This document shows, piece after piece, positions 4,153 through 6,686 of a stretch of 6,686 nucleotides of DNA. This stretch comes from Lachnospiraceae bacterium UBA4380. Lineage in GTDB: Bacteria > Bacillota > Clostridia > Lachnospirales > Lachnospiraceae. The number at the start of each line of letters is the position of its first letter. Position 1 is the first letter of the stretch. Made by a program: the position numbers and the translations under genes. Location: assembly GCA_002390025.1 (NCBI GenBank), contig DGRU01000061.1, positions 1-6,686 of the forward strand, in the 5' to 3' direction. The notes beneath the pieces were generated by a model. It had not been told where the DNA came from, made no database searches, and worked only from the letters and a program-made list of their open reading frames with translations.

Positions 4153-6686
4153 ATGTCCAGATTAACAGACAAATTGTTCGGGACACACAGTGAGCGCGAG
4201 GTCAAGAGGATCCGCCCGCTGGTCGACCGGATTGAAGCACTCCGTCCGCAGATGCAGGCTCTGACTGATGAAGAACTGCGCGGCAAGACAGAGGAGTTCA
4301 GAAAGAGATTTCAGGATGGTGAGACGCTGGATGACCTTTTGGTAGAGGCCTATGCGGCAGTCCGTGAGGGTGCCCGCCGCGCCCTGGATATGGAGCCCTT
4401 CCGCGTGCAGCTGATCGGCGGTATCATCCTGCATCAGGGACGCATTGCCGAGATGCGTACCGGTGAAGGAAAGACCCTGGTGGCAACCATGCCCGCCTAC
4501 CTCAACGCCCTTGAAGGGCGCGGTGTCCACATCGTCACGGTCAACGATTATCTGGCCAAGCGTGACGCGGAGTGGATGGGACAGGTCTATCGTTTTATGG
4601 GAATGAGCGTCGGCGTCGTCCTGAACAGCATGACCCCCAAGGAACGTCAGGAAGCCTATGCCTGTGACATCACCTATGTGACCAACAACGAGTTGGGATT
4701 CGACTACCTCCGTGACAATATGGCTATTTACAAGGAGCAGCTGGTTATCCGCGAGCTCCATTACGCCATCATCGACGAGGTCGACTCCGTCCTGATCGAT
4801 GAAGCGAGAACTCCCCTGATCATCTCCGGTCAGAGCGGCAAATCCACCAAGATCTACGAGGCGTGCGATATTCTGGCTGGCCAGATGAAGCGCGGCGAGG
4901 ACGTGGAGGACCTGTCCAAGATCGATGCCATCATGGGTATCGAGCGCGAGGAGACCGGCGACTTTATCGTCAATGAGAAGGACAAGCTGGTCAACCTGAC
5001 GGCAGAGGGTGTCAGCAAGGTCGAGAAATTTTTCCGCATCAACAACCTGGCGGATCCCGAAAACCTGGAGATCCAGCACTGCATCATCCTGGCCCTGCGC
5101 GCCCATAACCTCATGCACCGCGACCACGATTATATCGTCAAGGACGACCAGGTCCTGATCGTCGATGAGTTCACCGGCCGTGTCATGCCCGGCCGCCGTT
5201 ACTCTGACGGTCTGCACCAGGCGATCGAGGCCAAGGAGCACGTCAAGGTAAAGCGCGAGAGCAAGACACTTGCTACTATCACCTTCCAGAACTTTTTTAA
5301 TAAATTCGACAAGAAGTGCGGCATGACCGGTACCGCTCTGACCGAGGAGCGCGAATTCCGCGAGATCTACGGCATGGATGTCATCGAGATCCCGACCAAC
5401 CGGCCTGTCATCCGTTTCGACGACCAGGATGCTGTCTATAAGACGAAAAAAGAGAAGTTCCGCGCCGTCGTGAATTCTGTCAAGGAAGCCTATCAGAAGG
5501 GGCAGCCCGTCCTGGTCGGCACCATTACCATCCAGGTCTCCGAGGAAGTCTCCAGAATGCTCAAGAAAGAGGGCATTCCCCACAACGTACTCAATGCCAA
5601 GTTCCATGAGATGGAGGCGGAGATCGTCGCCGAGGCAGGACGCCACGGTGCTGTCACCATCGCGACCAACATGGCAGGCCGCGGTACGGATATCAAGCTC
5701 GACGAAGAGGCGAGAGCTGCGGGCGGCCTCAAGATCATCGGTACGGAGCGCCATGAGTCCCGCCGTATCGACAATCAGCTGCGCGGCCGAAGCGGACGTC
5801 AGGGAGACCCCGGCGAATCCCGTTTCTACATCTCTCTGGAGGACGACCTCATGCGCCTGTTCGGATCGGACCGCATGACGGCCATGTTCAATGCCCTGAA
5901 CATTCCCGAGGATCAGGAGATCACACACAAGTCTCTGTCCAGGGCCATCGAGGGCGCCCAGAAGAAGATTGAGAACAACAACTTCGGCATCCGCAAAAAC
6001 CTGCTCGACTACGACCAGGTCATGAACGAACAGCGTGAGATCATCTACGCCCAGCGCCGTGAAGTCCTTGACGGAAAGAGCATGCGCGACAGCGTTTTCA
6101 ACATGATCACAGACTTCGTCGACGGGACTGTCGACACCTGTATCAGCGATGATATCGACAGCGATGACTGGAACCTCACTGAGCTCAACGAGCTCCTGCT
6201 GCCCACCATTCCGCTCCAGATCGTGAACCGCGGACGTATCCGCGAGCGCACCCGCGACGGACTCAAGCAGCAGCTCAAGGAAGAGGCAGTGGCCCTCTAC
6301 GAGTCCAAGGAAGCTGAATTCCCCGAGCCCGAGGCAGTCCGCGAGCTCGAGCGCGTCGTCATCCTCAAGGTCGTCGACCGCAAGTGGATGGACCACATCG
6401 ACGACATGGAACAGCTGCGCCAGAGCATCGGCCTGCAGGCCTACGGCCAGCACGATCCCCTTGTCGAGTACAAGATGGCCGGCTATGACATGTTCAACGA
6501 GATGACCCGCAACATCATGGAGGAGACCATCCGCGTCCTCTTCCATGTCAAGGTGGAACAGAAGGTCGAGCGCGAGGAAGTCGCCAAGGCCACCGGCACC
6601 AACAAGGACGACACCGCTGTCAAGCAGCCCAAGCGCCGCTCTGACAAGAAGATCTACCCCAATGACCCCTGCCCCTGCGGCAGCGG
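4153..6686 (+). CDS. secA: Protein translocase ATPase SecA, 3' end cut by the window
   Basis: SecA drives post-translational export of preproteins through SecYEG at the cytoplasmic membrane by ATP hydrolysis. The frame is open for 844 codons and leaves the window about ten residues before the expected end. Landmarks: Walker A MRTGEGKT (101-108), DYLRDNM nearby in the DEAD motor, Walker B I-I-D-E-V-D (206-211), the preprotein cross-linking domain (about 226-370), NBD2 with [12 protein letters not shown] (505-516) and the arginine-finger motif [13 protein letters not shown] (542-554), then the helical scaffold and wing regions (D-R-K-W-M-D-H-I). The C-terminus is a basic linker and a SEC-C zinc motif, P-N-D-P-C-P-C-G-S (836-844), with C840 and C842 as the first two ligands. 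Sequence and length match Firmicute housekeeping SecA1 rather than an accessory SecA2. The ATG at 4153 has GAGGAA 4 bases upstream. Codons increasingly end in C or G towards the 3' end, as expected for a highly expressed gene. Confidence 0.98.
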   Translation, partial: MSRLTDKLFGTHSEREVKRIRPLVDRIEALRPQMQALTDEELRGKTEEFRKRFQDGETLDDLLVEAYAAVREGARRALDMEPFRVQLIGGIILHQGRIAEMRTGEGKTLVATMPAYLNALEGRGVHIVTVNDYLAKRDAEWMGQVYRFMGMSVGVVLNSMTPKERQEAYACDITYVTNNELGFDYLRDNMAIYKEQLVIRELHYAIIDEVDSVLIDEARTPLIISGQSGKSTKIYEACDILAGQMKRGEDVEDLSKIDAIMGIEREETGDFIVNEKDKLVNLTAEGVSKVEKFFRINNLADPENLEIQHCIILALRAHNLMHRDHDYIVKDDQVLIVDEFTGRVMPGRRYSDGLHQAIEAKEHVKVKRESKTLATITFQNFFNKFDKKCGMTGTALTEEREFREIYGMDVIEIPTNRPVIRFDDQDAVYKTKKEKFRAVVNSVKEAYQKGQPVLVGTITIQVSEEVSRMLKKEGIPHNVLNAKFHEMEAEIVAEAGRHGAVTIATNMAGRGTDIKLDEEARAAGGLKIIGTERHESRRIDNQLRGRSGRQGDPGESRFYISLEDDLMRLFGSDRMTAMFNALNIPEDQEITHKSLSRAIEGAQKKIENNNFGIRKNLLDYDQVMNEQREIIYAQRREVLDGKSMRDSVFNMITDFVDGTVDTCISDDIDSDDWNLTELNELLLPTIPLQIVNRGRIRERTRDGLKQQLKEEAVALYESKEAEFPEPEAVRELERVVILKVVDRKWMDHIDDMEQLRQSIGLQAYGQHDPLVEYKMAGYDMFNEMTRNIMEETIRVLFHVKVEQKVEREEVAKATGTNKDDTAVKQPKRRSDKKIYPNDPCPCGS

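Noticed and set aside
4162..6546. A 794-codon open frame on the minus strand across secA
   Set aside because: It is the mirror of secA codon bias (C- or G-ending codons suppress stops in the opposite frame). The plus frame has every SecA motif, while the minus product is composed of repetitive L-V-D-D-type residues with no recognisable domain.

Overview
This window looks like chromosomal DNA of a low-complexity-cell-wall Firmicute, most likely a clostridial (Lachnospiraceae- or Oscillospiraceae-like) gut-type bacterium of moderately high GC. The reasons are strong GGAGG-type ribosome binding sites, a clostridial-looking SecA, an OhrR-type MarR regulator with the Firmicute ATTAAAT-style operator, a SpaA/Cna B-type surface-protein remnant and a cleavable-signal secreted protein. 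The genus cannot be settled from the sequence alone. All recognisable genes are on the + strand.

Layout. (1) 1-242: upstream region with a small 15-bp tandem repeat and a clear ribosome binding site. (2) 243-1535: a 430-residue TPR-type protein ending in a SecA-like zinc-binding SEC-C tail. (3) 1536-2245: a 710-bp stretch without an intact gene. It holds the frameshifted 3' remnant of a SpaA/Cna B-like surface-protein gene, a strong intrinsic terminator, a 33-bp-period minisatellite with 66-bp higher-order structure, and the promoter and duplicated ribosome binding site of the next gene. (4) 2246-3436: a secreted 396-residue protein with a lipocalin-like N-terminal domain and two related beta-sandwich-like modules, followed by a strong terminator. 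(5) 3598-4047: an OhrR-like organic-peroxide sensor of the MarR family, with a convincing OhrR operator over its own promoter. (6) 4153-6686: secA, running off the window end inside its own SEC-C tail.

Functional picture. secA encodes the ATPase motor of Sec export; the secreted protein is a likely client of that pathway. OhrR is probably autoregulated and responds to organic hydroperoxides, but no ohr peroxidase gene lies in the window. The TPR protein and SecA carry nearly the same C-terminal zinc motif, which is the most interesting link between neighbours, although a functional connection is only inferred. I do not see a clear new multi-gene system. The items most worth a second look are the single-G frameshift in the surface-protein remnant, the 33-bp repeat array, the two-cysteine character of the OhrR protein and the SEC-C pairing.
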